From Enterobacter mori LMG 25706 (GTDB lineage: Bacteria; Pseudomonadota; Gammaproteobacteria; Enterobacterales; Enterobacteriaceae): a DNA stretch of 64,000 bases. The translations under genes were made by a program, and so were the position numbers. This document shows, one piece after another, positions 53,938 to 63,060 of the stretch (position 1 is its first letter; the number at the start of each line of letters is the position of its first letter). The stretch spans positions 261,330-325,329 of the forward strand of contig NZ_GL890777.1 of assembly GCF_000211415.1 (NCBI RefSeq), written 5' to 3'. The notes under the pieces were generated by a model. The model was not told the DNA's origin. It ran no database searches and saw only the letters and a program-made list of their open reading frames with translations.

Positions 53938-53960
53938 TGTCTGCACGCAAATATCGTACT

Positions 53961-53978
53961 TTATAGCCGATGCTATAA
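53961..53978. promoter_or_regulatory. MntR-like palindrome 2
   Basis: TTATAGC-CGAT-GCTATAA, perfect 7-bp arms with 4-bp spacer, 41 bp from the first copy and so on the same face of the helix. It lies 8 bp beyond the yobD stop codon. Confidence 0.6.
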
Positions 53979-53985
53979 TAATAAG

Positions 53986-54444
53986 CTATTGAGTTTTAAG
54001 GAGTAATCTGGAGATCTTTTCAAGGTCATCAATATTCTTGACCCGAATCAGCAGACGACGCTGCTCTAATTGCATCACCAATACACCATCTTCGGATAAA
54101 TTCATCTCTTTAATGCGGTTATATTCTATCCAGACATTGGCGAAGAAGAATCCGTGTTTTTTAAAAATGATTTTTGGCGAGCGGATCCAGAACAGGTAAA
54201 TCGCCATTAATGCCAGCGCACATAATAACCATGTGGTTAATAGTGCACCGTTGCTGGTCACGTTCTTGTAGATCAGAATGACGATCAGGCCCGCGAAGAT
54301 GAATCCATCAACGCGACCTCGTCGCAGAAGAGGAAGGGAAAGCAGCGTCTCGCCGTGGCGGCGGGGCATGATGAACTCGTCATAGATCGCGTAAGCCATA
54401 AGGGCAACAATAAACAAAACCAGTACGATGTCCGTGACAGTCAT
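53986..54444 (-). CDS. yobD: DUF986 membrane protein YobD
   Basis: 152 residues with three hydrophobic segments (about 3-20, 47-63, 70-87) and a C-terminal soluble part ([32 protein letters not shown]). Matches E. coli YobD. Always next to manXYZ in enterobacteria, function unknown. A hairpin terminator lies between manZ and yobD, so its expression is probably lower than that of manXYZ. Confidence 0.92.
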   Translation of the reverse strand: MTVTDIVLVLFIVALMAYAIYDEFIMPRRHGETLLSLPLLRRGRVDGFIFAGLIVILIYKNVTSNGALLTTWLLCALALMAIYLFWIRSPKIIFKKHGFFFANVWIEYNRIKEMNLSEDGVLVMQLEQRRLLIRVKNIDDLEKISRLLLKTQ

Positions 54445-54456
54445 TCATCCTCCAGA

Positions 54457-54483
54457 TAAAAAGACCGGGGGCAAGCCCCCGGC
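54457..54483 (-). terminator. Terminator between manZ and yobD
   Basis: Minus-strand CCGGGGGC-TT-GCCCCCGG hairpin followed by TCTTTTT, 16 bp after the manZ stop. Confidence 0.8.
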
Positions 54484-54498
54484 GTATAGCATTGAAAC

Positions 54499-55350
54499 TT
54501 ACAGGCCCAGCAGACCGACAGCGTAGCCCGCGATACCGATGACGAAGAAGCCAACGATGATCCACAGCGGGTTCACTTTCTTACGCAGCAGCCACATACA
54601 GGCGAAGGTCAGCAGCAGCGGCACCAGGCCCGGCATCAGCTGGTCCAGAATCGTCTGCACGGTAGTCACACGCGTCTGACCATCCTGCCCGGTGATGGTC
54701 GATACCACCAGCGGGATGTTTACGTGCGTCCACTTGTTAACCAGTGCCCCCATCACAAACAGGCCGAGGATTGACGCCCCCTCGGTCAGTTTCTGCAGGA
54801 AGCCGCCGCCCATGTCCTTAACGATATCCACGCCTTTACGGTAGCCGTAAGCCACGCCGTAGTAACGGGTCAGCAGACGTACTGCGTTGAAGAGGATGAA
54901 GAACAGCAGTGGGCCAAGCAGGCTGCCGCTCATGGCGATACCGGCACCCAGTGCCGCGAAGACCGGACGAACGGTGCCCCAGAAGATCGGGTCACCGACA
55001 CCGGCCAGCGGGCCCATCAGGCCGACTTTGATACCGTTGATGGCACCATCGTCAATCTCTGCGCCGTTCGCACGCTGCTCTTCCATCGCCAGCGTTACGC
55101 CCAGTACGGGGGCCGCAACGTAAGGATGGGTGTTGAAGAATTCCAGGTGACGCTTAATCGCCTGACGACGTGCTTCGTTGTTTTCCGGATACAGGCGTTT
55201 GATTGCCGGTACCATGGAGAAGCAGAAGCCCAGCGCCTGCATACGTTCGAAGTTCCATGAACCCTGGAACAGGTTAGAACGAATGAACACGCCACGAATA
55301 TCACCCGGAGTGAGTTTTTTCTCAGTGGTAGTTTTTGTCATATCAACCAT
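54499..55350 (-). CDS. manZ: Mannose PTS enzyme IID
   Basis: Membrane subunit of the mannose/glucose/glucosamine phosphotransferase system. 283 residues from ATG 55350 (MVDMTKTTTEKKL), supported by AGGTGAG five bases upstream; a GTG three codons earlier is in frame. Family segment GPLAGVGDPIFWGTVRP is intact, with several C-terminal membrane segments. The IIC-IID pair is also the receptor for some bacteriocins and for lambda DNA entry. Confidence 0.96.
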   Translation of the reverse strand: MVDMTKTTTEKKLTPGDIRGVFIRSNLFQGSWNFERMQALGFCFSMVPAIKRLYPENNEARRQAIKRHLEFFNTHPYVAAPVLGVTLAMEEQRANGAEIDDGAINGIKVGLMGPLAGVGDPIFWGTVRPVFAALGAGIAMSGSLLGPLLFFILFNAVRLLTRYYGVAYGYRKGVDIVKDMGGGFLQKLTEGASILGLFVMGALVNKWTHVNIPLVVSTITGQDGQTRVTTVQTILDQLMPGLVPLLLTFACMWLLRKKVNPLWIIVGFFVIGIAGYAVGLLGL

Positions 55351-55362
55351 TTCGCTCACCTG

Positions 55363-56163
55363 CTAGTCCAGTTCGTTATCGAGATCGTTGTTACCAGCAG
55401 CCTGCGCTGGGGCACCCGCGACGCGGTTATATTTCGGGCTGAGCTGGATGTAGAGAATCGCCATCACTGCACCAATCACACCCAGAGCTACCAGGTTGAA
55501 GTTGGTGAAGGCGGCGGTCACGAAGCCGAGGTAGAAGAACGGCATCAGGTAGCCTGCGCGCATCATGTTGATGACCATCGCGTAACCGACCACCACGATC
55601 ATGCCGCCTGCGATGTTCAGACCGCCGGTGACCACTTCTGGAATGGCGTTCAGCATGCTCTGGACTTCACTCGTACCGACAGAAATCGCCACGATAACCG
55701 CCGGGATCGCAATACGCATCGCCTGCAGGAACAGGGACGACACGTGGATCCAGGATAGCGCCGTCAGGTTGCCGTTTTCGGCCGCCTTATCCGCCGCGTG
55801 CTGGAAGGCAACGGTGATGGTACGCACGATGATGGTCAGAACCTGGCCTGCTGCAGCCAGTGGGATCGCCAGGGCGATACCGGCACCAATACTTTGATGA
55901 CCGGCAATAACCAGAACGGTCGAGATAATCGACGCCAGCGCGGCATCGGGCGCAACCGCTGCACCGATGTTCATCCAGCCGAGGGCGATCATTTCCAGGG
56001 TACCACCGATGATGATACCGGTTTTCATATCACCGAGAACGGCACCAATCAACGTACAGGCCACCAGCGGACGGTGGAACTGAAATTCATCAAGTACGGA
56101 TTCCATACCCGCAATACATGCGACGACGAACACCAGCACAATCTGAAGAGTGGTAATCTCCAT
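55363..56163 (-). CDS. manY: Mannose PTS enzyme IIC
   Basis: 266-residue sugar channel subunit (same length as E. coli) with multiple hydrophobic segments, starting MEITTLQIVLVFVVACIAGMES. Family segment GMESVLDEFQFHRPLVACTLIGAVLGD is intact. It lies 47 bp after manX and 12 bp before the manZ start. Confidence 0.97.
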   Translation of the reverse strand: MEITTLQIVLVFVVACIAGMESVLDEFQFHRPLVACTLIGAVLGDMKTGIIIGGTLEMIALGWMNIGAAVAPDAALASIISTVLVIAGHQSIGAGIALAIPLAAAGQVLTIIVRTITVAFQHAADKAAENGNLTALSWIHVSSLFLQAMRIAIPAVIVAISVGTSEVQSMLNAIPEVVTGGLNIAGGMIVVVGYAMVINMMRAGYLMPFFYLGFVTAAFTNFNLVALGVIGAVMAILYIQLSPKYNRVAGAPAQAAGNNDLDNELD

Positions 56164-56210
56164 TGTACTTCTCCTATTGCATAAGCTTTATGTGAAAAAC
56201 CGGCGCGGGC

Positions 56211-57173
56211 TTATTTCCCAACTTTGCCGATCAAATCCATCATTTTCAGTTTCTGATCCGTGGAAACCTTACGGGCTTCCAGCTCAATACCGCGTGCATT
56301 CAGCTTGTTGAATGCCTCAATATCTTTTTCATCAACCGAAATCGCGTTGTTGACCTGCGTTTTGCCCTGACGGAAAGCCATACCACCAATGTTAACGGAG
56401 GTGATTTTCACGCCGCCTTCAACAATGCGCTCGACGTCTGTTGGGTTAGTGAACAGAAGCATCACGCGCTCGCCCGCATATTTCGGGTTGTTGTAGACGC
56501 GGATCATCTTGGCCACATCCACCACGTGCGCGGTAACGCCTGGAGGGGCAACCTGAGTCAGAAGGGTTTTACGTACGGTATCCGCAGCCACTTCGTCACT
56601 GACGACGATGATGCGGCGAACGTTGGTCTCTTTGGTCCAGCGTGTCGCCACCTGGCCGTGGATTAAGCGGTCATCAATACGCGCAAGGCCGATGACCATA
56701 TAATCGTTCGGGCCCATCGGTTTCGCTGGGGCGGCTGCTTTCGGTGCCGCCGCAACCGGGGCGGGTTTTTCAACCGGTTGTGCTTTCAGCGCCTTAACGC
56801 CTTCACGCCCGGTTTCTACCGCCAGGGCCACAAGCTCATCGAAGCTCGGGTTGTCGTCGCGCGCCATGAAGGTTTCCACCAGCATCGGGATATTCACCCC
56901 GGCGACAACTTCATAGTGCTCTTTATCGACGACAATGCGGCTGGCAGCATTAAACGGGCTGCCGCCCCACGTATCGACGAGAAACAGCACGCCTTTGCTG
57001 GTATCCAGCTTCGCGAGTTGAGCGTTGTACTTCTCTATCAGCGTCTCGGCGTTTTCACCGGGAACGAAATCGATCCAGCCGACGTTTTCCTGCTCGCCCA
57101 ACAGCATCTCTGCCGTCTTGAGTAGCTGCTCAGCAGCCCAACCATGTGTGCCTATGACAATAGCAATGGTCAC
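56211..57173 (-). CDS. manX: Mannose PTS enzyme IIAB
   Basis: Cytoplasmic phosphotransfer subunit. 320 residues: IIA domain with phosphorylated His10 (VIGTHGWAAEQ), an Ala/Pro-rich hinge at about 131-153, and IIB domain with phosphorylated His172 (RIDDRLIHGQVATRW). First gene of manXYZ. A palindrome fitting Mlc/NagC and a CRP half-site lie upstream. In E. coli the mRNA is also repressed by SgrS. Confidence 0.97.
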   Translation of the reverse strand: MTIAIVIGTHGWAAEQLLKTAEMLLGEQENVGWIDFVPGENAETLIEKYNAQLAKLDTSKGVLFLVDTWGGSPFNAASRIVVDKEHYEVVAGVNIPMLVETFMARDDNPSFDELVALAVETGREGVKALKAQPVEKPAPVAAAPKAAAPAKPMGPNDYMVIGLARIDDRLIHGQVATRWTKETNVRRIIVVSDEVAADTVRKTLLTQVAPPGVTAHVVDVAKMIRVYNNPKYAGERVMLLFTNPTDVERIVEGGVKITSVNIGGMAFRQGKTQVNNAISVDEKDIEAFNKLNARGIELEARKVSTDQKLKMMDLIGKVGK

Positions 57174-57290
57174 TTGCTACCTCCTTTTATTATCATTAAT
57201 ACGCCTGTCGGGCAGACGTACTGAGAATCGTATTGGCGAACCGAATCGATTCAGATAAGGGTTAGAGTTAAATTAACTAAGACTTCCGCG

Positions 57291-57319
57291 AATTATTTTA
57301 GACAGTGAAAAAATAATTT
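57291..57319. promoter_or_regulatory. Mlc/NagC-type operator upstream of manX
   Basis: A 29-bp interrupted dyad: AATTATTTTA on the left, AAAAAATAATTT on the right. The TTATTTT...AAAATAA layout is that of the overlapping Mlc and NagC sites of E. coli manX. It is 118 bp before the manX start. Confidence 0.6.
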
Positions 57320-57340
57320 ATGTGATGAAGATCCGTAATT
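57318..57340. promoter_or_regulatory. CRP-like site in the manX-yoaE spacer
   Basis: TTATGTGATGAAGATCCGTAATT has an exact left half TGTGA and a poor right half. manX is CRP-activated in E. coli. The assignment is tentative. The remaining part of the 461-bp spacer up to yoaE holds only the overlapping small ORF. Confidence 0.4.
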
Positions 57341-57437
57341 TAGCTTTCGCAATGCAGAAAATTCTCAACACAAATTTAGTCTTATTGCGTTTTTGCAAAA
57401 GAACGTAAATCTTTGCGTAAAACCTGTTATCTCTGAT

Positions 57438-57647
57438 ATGTTTAGCCTCCGTTTAATTGTTCAGGAGTACAGGGCTACAGCCCGCTATATGGACCGTCAC
57501 CGACGTCAGTCATCTACCAGGCCATTCCGCGCCTTTTTCGCCGGCGATCCTCGCCAGAACTCGTCTCTGTTTGCCTCTGTTTTGCCCACATTGAGTGGGG
57601 CACCGTTTTGTCATTCCTTTAGCAGGAGCTTGTCATGGAATTCTTAA
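57438..57647 (+). CDS. Possible upstream ORF overlapping yoaE
   Basis: A 69-codon frame ([18 protein letters not shown] ... SRSLSWNS) whose stop TAA at 57645-57647 lies inside yoaE, 13 bp past its ATG at 57635. The frame can extend to 57393. I recall a small ORF, yoaL, at this place in E. coli, but cannot confirm identity. Arg/Ser-rich, no signal peptide. The yoaE ribosome site AGGAG is inside this ORF, so translation of the small ORF could open it or block it. Confidence 0.5.
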   Translation: MFSLRLIVQEYRATARYMDRHRRQSSTRPFRAFFAGDPRQNSSLFASVLPTLSGAPFCHSFSRSLSWNS

Positions 57648-59194
57648 TGGACCCGTCAATCTGGGTAGGATTGCTCACGCTGGTCGTACTGGAGATCGTT
57701 CTCGGTATTGATAACCTGGTGTTCATCGCCATCCTTGCTGACAAACTGCCGCCAAAACAGCGTGATAAAGCACGTCTGATTGGTCTGTCGCTGGCCTTGA
57801 TCATGCGACTGGGCTTGCTGTCCGTCATCTCGTGGATGGTCACGCTGACCAAGCCACTGTTCTCCGTGATGGATTACACCTTCTCCGGTCGTGACTTGAT
57901 CATGCTGATCGGGGGGATATTCCTGCTCTTTAAAGCGACAACAGAGCTACACGAACGGCTTGAAAACCGGCAGCATGATGATGGTCATGGTAAGGGCTAT
58001 GCCAGCTTCTGGGTCGTGGTACTGCAAATTGTCGTGCTTGACGCGGTCTTCTCGCTGGATGCGGTTATTACCGCAGTCGGTATGGTGAACCACCTGCCGG
58101 TGATGATGGCGGCTGTCGTCATTGCGATGGCGGTGATGCTGCTGGCGTCGAAACCGCTGACGCGTTTCGTGAACCAGCACCCAACGGTTGTCGTGCTGTG
58201 TCTGAGCTTCCTGCTGATGATTGGTCTCAGCCTGGTGGCAGAAGGCTTTGGCTTCCATATTCCGAAAGGCTACCTGTACGCCGCGATTGGTTTCTCGATC
58301 ATCATTGAGCTGTTTAACCAGATTGCGCGCCGCAACTTCATTAAGCAGCAGTCAAACCAGCCGCTGCGCGCCCGTACCGCTGATGCGATTCTGCGCCTGA
58401 TGGGCGGTCGTCGCCAGGTGAGCGTGCAGTCTGATAGCGAGAGCCGTAACCCAGTTCCGGTCCCTGAAGGGGCGTTTGTTGAAGAAGAGCGCTACATGAT
58501 CAACGGTGTGCTCTCCCTGGCCTCCCGTTCCTTGCGTGGGATAATGACCCCGCGCGGTGAAATCAGCTGGGTGGATGCCAACCTGAGCGTTGACGAGATT
58601 CGTCAGCAGCTCCTCTCTTCACCGCACAGTCTGTTCCCGGTGTGCCGTGGCGAACTGGATGAAATCATCGGCGTGGTCCGTGCCAAAGAGATGCTGGTGG
58701 CGCTGGAAGAGGGCGTCAACGTGGAAGCCATTGCGGCCTCGTCGCCTGCGATTGTCGTTCCGGAAACGCTGGATCCCATCAACCTGCTGGGCGTGCTGCG
58801 TCGCGCACGCGGTAGCTTCGTTATCGTCACCAACGAATTTGGCGTGGTTCAGGGTCTTGTCACGCCGCTGGACGTACTGGAAGCGATTGCGGGGGAATTC
58901 CCGGATGCGGACGAAACGCCGGAAATCGTTGCGGACGGCGAAGGTTGGTTGGTCAAAGGTACTACTGACCTGCACGCGCTCTCGCACACGCTGGGGCTGG
59001 AAAATGTCATTAACGATGAAGAAGACATTGCCACCGTGGCAGGGCTTGTGATTTCGGTTAACGGTCAGATCCCACGTATCGGCGATGTGATTGAACTGCC
59101 GCCGTTGCATATCACCATTGTCGAAGCCAACGACTATCGCGTTGATATGGTGCGTATTGTTAAAGAGCAATCTGCACACGACGAAGAAGAGTAA
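57635..59194 (+). CDS. yoaE: TerC-CBS-CorC membrane protein YoaE
   Basis: 519 residues: N-terminal TerC-like integral membrane domain (about 1-230, with [15 protein letters not shown] and [17 protein letters not shown] carrying conserved acidic residues), two CBS repeats (about 305-425, [14 protein letters not shown] and [20 protein letters not shown]) and a C-terminal CorC/HlyC transporter-associated domain (about 440-515). Likely metal-ion related by family. Start after TAGCAGGAGCTTGTC. Confidence 0.94.
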   Translation: MEFLMDPSIWVGLLTLVVLEIVLGIDNLVFIAILADKLPPKQRDKARLIGLSLALIMRLGLLSVISWMVTLTKPLFSVMDYTFSGRDLIMLIGGIFLLFKATTELHERLENRQHDDGHGKGYASFWVVVLQIVVLDAVFSLDAVITAVGMVNHLPVMMAAVVIAMAVMLLASKPLTRFVNQHPTVVVLCLSFLLMIGLSLVAEGFGFHIPKGYLYAAIGFSIIIELFNQIARRNFIKQQSNQPLRARTADAILRLMGGRRQVSVQSDSESRNPVPVPEGAFVEEERYMINGVLSLASRSLRGIMTPRGEISWVDANLSVDEIRQQLLSSPHSLFPVCRGELDEIIGVVRAKEMLVALEEGVNVEAIAASSPAIVVPETLDPINLLGVLRRARGSFVIVTNEFGVVQGLVTPLDVLEAIAGEFPDADETPEIVADGEGWLVKGTTDLHALSHTLGLENVINDEEDIATVAGLVISVNGQIPRIGDVIELPPLHITIVEANDYRVDMVRIVKEQSAHDEEE

Positions 59195-59200
59195 ACTTTT

Positions 59201-60799
59201 TTAGCGTAACGGCATTAAGGGCACGATGTGTCCATTGTGATGTGCTGGCGGGGGAGAACTTCCCGCCAGCCATTTCGGAAACTCCCGCAGCGGCATTGGC
59301 CGCGCAAAGAAATATCCCTGCAAAATATGCACCCCGTGGCGACGCAAATACCGTGACTGTTCCTCGGTTTCTACCCCTTCCGCTACCAGTTCAATATTCA
59401 GCCGCTGGCCCAGCGCAATAATGATATCCGTCACCGTTGAGTTTACGGCATCGGTCCCGATGGCAGTGGTAAAGGATTTATCAATTTTCAGCACGTCAGG
59501 ATGGAGCTTTTCGAGCCAGGAGAGCGAACTGTTGCCGGTGCCAAAATCATCAATGGCAAGCTTAACGCCTTTTCGATGCAGCTCGCGCACTATGCGGTAA
59601 TCCACGTCCCTGAGGGCATCGCGCTCCGTAAGCTCAACCACCAGCTGCTGGGCCGGGTTTGCACTGAACCACGATTGATTCAGATCCTGCAGCAGGGCGG
59701 CGTGGCGGAAGTGGCTGGCGGCCACGTTAATACCGATATGAAAATCGGACGTGGCGGGGAAGTAGCCTATCTGACGTACCGTTTCGGTGATGACATAGCG
59801 GGTGAGCGGAATAATCAGGTTGTGTTCTTCTGCCAGAGGAATAAATACGTCCGGCGAGATCCACCCCTGACGAGGGTTATTCCAGCGCAGCAGGATCTCA
59901 ACGCCGACGCAATCCTGGGTGCGGGCATTGACCAGAGGTTGGCAAAACAGCTCAAATTCCCGCGCCGCAAGCCCCATGTTTATTTCCCATGTAAAGCTCA
60001 TTCGACGCGCGGTGGCAAGCCAGGCAATGTAGCCCAGCAGTAAGCTCAACATTAGTGCCAGCGGCAATTGTGTCGGCAGATTTTTGAGTGCTATTGAGCC
60101 TGGACCCGGCCCGCTCACGGTAATGCTGAAGGGGTAGCGCGTTGATGCCAGCGACAGAAGCACATCGCCATCATCAAAGGTCAGGGTATCCGTAACCTGC
60201 TGACCGTAGCGCAGGTAATGATTACCGACAGATAAACCCCCACCGGTAATCAGTGGTCGCTGCGGTTCAAGGATCATTCTGGTGAGAAGGTCGATATTGA
60301 CAACCTCCATCACCCCGTCCTCGCCGTCACCTGAGGCCGGATACCACTGAATGAGGATCGGGCTGCCCTTCAGCAACCACTGGTCGGTCGACAATACCAG
60401 CCGGGGTTCTTGCGCGGGAAAAATCGGCAGGAACGTGCTTGCAGGCACGCTGCGTGAACCGAAAATACTCGAGCAGTAGAGAAGTCCATCTTTAATCAGG
60501 GCAATCGAGCGGACGGTCTGCAGAATGGCCGCCTGCTTGCGTAATACCAGTTGTGCCTGGCTGCAGGGCTGTCCAACCTGGGCCTGTAGTACATCGCGTC
60601 GATTTTCCAGTGAAAGCAGCACTTTTTCGAGGGAGTGTACCGTATGGTCGGCAAAATTCTGGATGCGCTCCTGATTGACGTTACGCTGCGAAATAAACCG
60701 AATGCCCAACGTCAGGATGAGCGTAAGGAGCGCAACCGTGACACAGACGATAACGCGTTTTCGGCGATAATCTTTAATGATCGCTTGTGCTTTTTGCAT
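59201..60799 (-). CDS. pdeD: c-di-GMP phosphodiesterase PdeD
   Basis: Membrane EAL protein (formerly YoaD) that hydrolyses c-di-GMP. 532 residues from MQKAQAIIKDYRRKR, equal to E. coli; 59 further upstream codons are in frame but not used. Two transmembrane helices (about 16-36 and near 240-255) flank a periplasmic CSS domain (LLYCSSIFGSR). The EAL domain has EILLRW in place of EALLRW, with NVAASHFR, ELTERDAL, DDFGTGNSSLSWL, KIDKSFT and EGVETEEQ motifs intact, so activity is expected. It converges on yoaE, 6 bp between stops. Confidence 0.94.
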   Translation of the reverse strand: MQKAQAIIKDYRRKRVIVCVTVALLTLILTLGIRFISQRNVNQERIQNFADHTVHSLEKVLLSLENRRDVLQAQVGQPCSQAQLVLRKQAAILQTVRSIALIKDGLLYCSSIFGSRSVPASTFLPIFPAQEPRLVLSTDQWLLKGSPILIQWYPASGDGEDGVMEVVNIDLLTRMILEPQRPLITGGGLSVGNHYLRYGQQVTDTLTFDDGDVLLSLASTRYPFSITVSGPGPGSIALKNLPTQLPLALMLSLLLGYIAWLATARRMSFTWEINMGLAAREFELFCQPLVNARTQDCVGVEILLRWNNPRQGWISPDVFIPLAEEHNLIIPLTRYVITETVRQIGYFPATSDFHIGINVAASHFRHAALLQDLNQSWFSANPAQQLVVELTERDALRDVDYRIVRELHRKGVKLAIDDFGTGNSSLSWLEKLHPDVLKIDKSFTTAIGTDAVNSTVTDIIIALGQRLNIELVAEGVETEEQSRYLRRHGVHILQGYFFARPMPLREFPKWLAGSSPPPAHHNGHIVPLMPLR

Positions 60800-60929
60800 G
60801 AACGGTCGCTCTGTAAGCCACCAGCCCCAAAAGCCGGACGCAACAGAGAAAGTGTAGTGGGGATTACATAATGAGACGAGGCGTGACGTTAAAATTCGCC
60901 CATCCGTTGCAGATGGGCGAAGGGAAGTA

Positions 60930-62294
60930 TTAGTCGCACTGAACCTTAATGGCCAGACCGCCTCGTGAGGTTTCACGGTATTTGGCGTTCATGTCCTTGC
61001 CGGTTTCGTACATGGTTTCGATCACTTTATCCAGTGAAACGCGAGGTTCACTGGTACGACGCATCGCCATACGGGAGGCGTTGATCGCTTTCACCGAGGC
61101 AATGGCGTTACGCTCGATGCAAGGCACCTGCACCTGGCCTGCCACCGGGTCACAGGTCAGCCCCAGGTTATGCTCCATGCCGATTTCAGCCGCCACGCAC
61201 ACCTGCTCAGGGCTTGCACCCAGCAGTTCCGCGAGGCCAGCCGCCGCCATGGAGCAGGCTACGCCCACTTCACCCTGACAGCCCACTTCCGCGCCAGAAA
61301 TTGAGGCGTTCATCTTGTACAGCGCACCGATCGCACCCGCCGCCAGGAAGTAACGGATGTAGATATCCGCCGTCACCGGTTCGATAAAGTGGTCATAGTA
61401 GGCCAGTACCGCTGGCACAATACCGCATGCACCGTTGGTCGGCGCCGTCACGACGCGGCCACCGGCGGCGTTCTCTTCGTTAACCGCCAGGGCAAACATG
61501 TTCACCCAGTCAACCACGTTCATCGGATCGTTAGAGAACTTGTCCGTCGTCACCAGCATACGGCGCAGCGCGGAGGCACGGCGCGGCACGCGAAGTGGAC
61601 CCGGCAATACGCCTTCGGTATTCATCCCGCGATCGATACAGGCACGCATGGTTTGCCAGACGTTTGCAAAATAGTCTTCAATCTCTTTCTTGCTGTGCAG
61701 CGCCAGTTCGTTCTGCATCACCATGCCGGAAAGCGACAGGCCGGTCTCTTTGCAGTAGCCCAACATCTCGGTAGCAGATTTGAACGGGTAGGGCACGTTA
61801 ACGTCGCCTACGCTGTCTTTGCCAAAATGTTCTTCATCAACGATAAAACCGCCGCCGATGGAGTAGTAGGTTTTGCTGTAGATCTCTTTTTCGCCGTTCC
61901 ACGCATGGATGGTCATGCCGTTTTCATGCAGCGGCAGGTTGTCGCTGCGAAAACGCATGCCGTCATCCTGCGGGAAATCCACTTCGTGCTGGCCGTTAGC
62001 CAACAGCAGGCGACCGCGCGCTTCCACGTCGCGGATAAATGCCGGAATGGCATCAATATCAACGGTGTCCGGCATATTACCTGCCAGACCCATAATAATG
62101 GCGATATCGGTGTGGTGGCCTTTACCCGTTAATGACAGCGAACCGTAGACGTCTACGGCAACACGGGTAACGCTTTCCAGTAATCCTTTTTCGACCAGAT
62201 CATCGACGAACTGTTTACCGGCCTTCATCGGCCCTACAGTGTGGGAAGAAGACGGACCAATCCCCACTTTGAACATGTCGAATATACTAATCAC
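60930..62294 (-). CDS. sdaA: L-serine deaminase I
   Basis: Iron-sulfur L-serine dehydratase forming pyruvate and ammonia. 454 residues. N-terminal [19 protein letters not shown], and cluster cysteines in [10 protein letters not shown] and [12 protein letters not shown] (11 apart). Activity is strictly limited by cluster assembly and oxygen. Separate transcription unit between pdeD and nudL. Confidence 0.97.
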   Translation of the reverse strand: MISIFDMFKVGIGPSSSHTVGPMKAGKQFVDDLVEKGLLESVTRVAVDVYGSLSLTGKGHHTDIAIIMGLAGNMPDTVDIDAIPAFIRDVEARGRLLLANGQHEVDFPQDDGMRFRSDNLPLHENGMTIHAWNGEKEIYSKTYYSIGGGFIVDEEHFGKDSVGDVNVPYPFKSATEMLGYCKETGLSLSGMVMQNELALHSKKEIEDYFANVWQTMRACIDRGMNTEGVLPGPLRVPRRASALRRMLVTTDKFSNDPMNVVDWVNMFALAVNEENAAGGRVVTAPTNGACGIVPAVLAYYDHFIEPVTADIYIRYFLAAGAIGALYKMNASISGAEVGCQGEVGVACSMAAAGLAELLGASPEQVCVAAEIGMEHNLGLTCDPVAGQVQVPCIERNAIASVKAINASRMAMRRTSEPRVSLDKVIETMYETGKDMNAKYRETSRGGLAIKVQCD

Positions 62295-62478
62295 TTTTAC
62301 ACTCCTGACAGGGTTACCGGGGTTCCAGTAACGATGTTATAACTGCGCATAGTGTAAGAGGGAACACCAACCTCGGCTTAACTATTCACATGAATTAAAC
62401 TAATGGTTAACGATGGTTTTGCTAATAGCGCGACAGCGATCGCAAACCTGCCAGAAAAGGGTGGAATGTAAAGTATAG

Positions 62479-63057
62479 TCAAGGTTTCAGGCCGATCCGC
62501 AACGCCAGCTCACGAATGATGCCCGCCGTCATGCCCCAGACAAAATAATGCTGATACCAGGACAACCACACCCGATGCTCATGTCCACGACGCTGAATAT
62601 CCAGCGGGTGATAACGGCTCAGTCGGAGGGCTTCCTCCAGCGGCATTTCAAACACCGCAGAGACTTCATCGACGCTGGCATGATACTGAAGATCGGGGGG
62701 AATAATGCCGACCACCGGGGTGACCTGAAAACCGGTGACGCTGTCGACAGGGGGTAATACGCCAACGATCTCGACGGCTTCTGGTGGAATCGCGACCTCT
62801 TCCTGTGCTTCCCGCAGCGCGGCGGCAATCAGCGACGCATCGGTGCTATCCACTGCGCCGCCCGGAAAGGCGACCTGACCGGCATGTTTACGCATATGCG
62901 GCGATCGCTGGGTGAGCAGCAGGCCCGGCTGTTCGCGCCGCACCACCGGGATCAGCACCGCCGCCTGACGTTGATTCAGCGCTTCACGGTTCACCGCAGG
63001 TCGCAAAAGCTGAAAGCGCGACAAAAAATCATCCAGCGTCAGGTTCTCTTTTTCCAC
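62479..63057 (-). CDS. nudL: Nudix hydrolase NudL (CoA diphosphatase-like)
   Basis: 192 residues, the E. coli length, of the Nudix CoA-pyrophosphatase subgroup. Nudix box [25 protein letters not shown] at about 66-90, preceded by the subgroup motif [21 protein letters not shown]. Physiological substrate uncertain. Its start is 3 bp after the pabB stop, so it is cotranslated with pabB. Confidence 0.94.
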   Translation of the reverse strand: MEKENLTLDDFLSRFQLLRPAVNREALNQRQAAVLIPVVRREQPGLLLTQRSPHMRKHAGQVAFPGGAVDSTDASLIAAALREAQEEVAIPPEAVEIVGVLPPVDSVTGFQVTPVVGIIPPDLQYHASVDEVSAVFEMPLEEALRLSRYHPLDIQRRGHEHRVWLSWYQHYFVWGMTAGIIRELALRIGLKP

Positions 63058-63060
63058 CCG

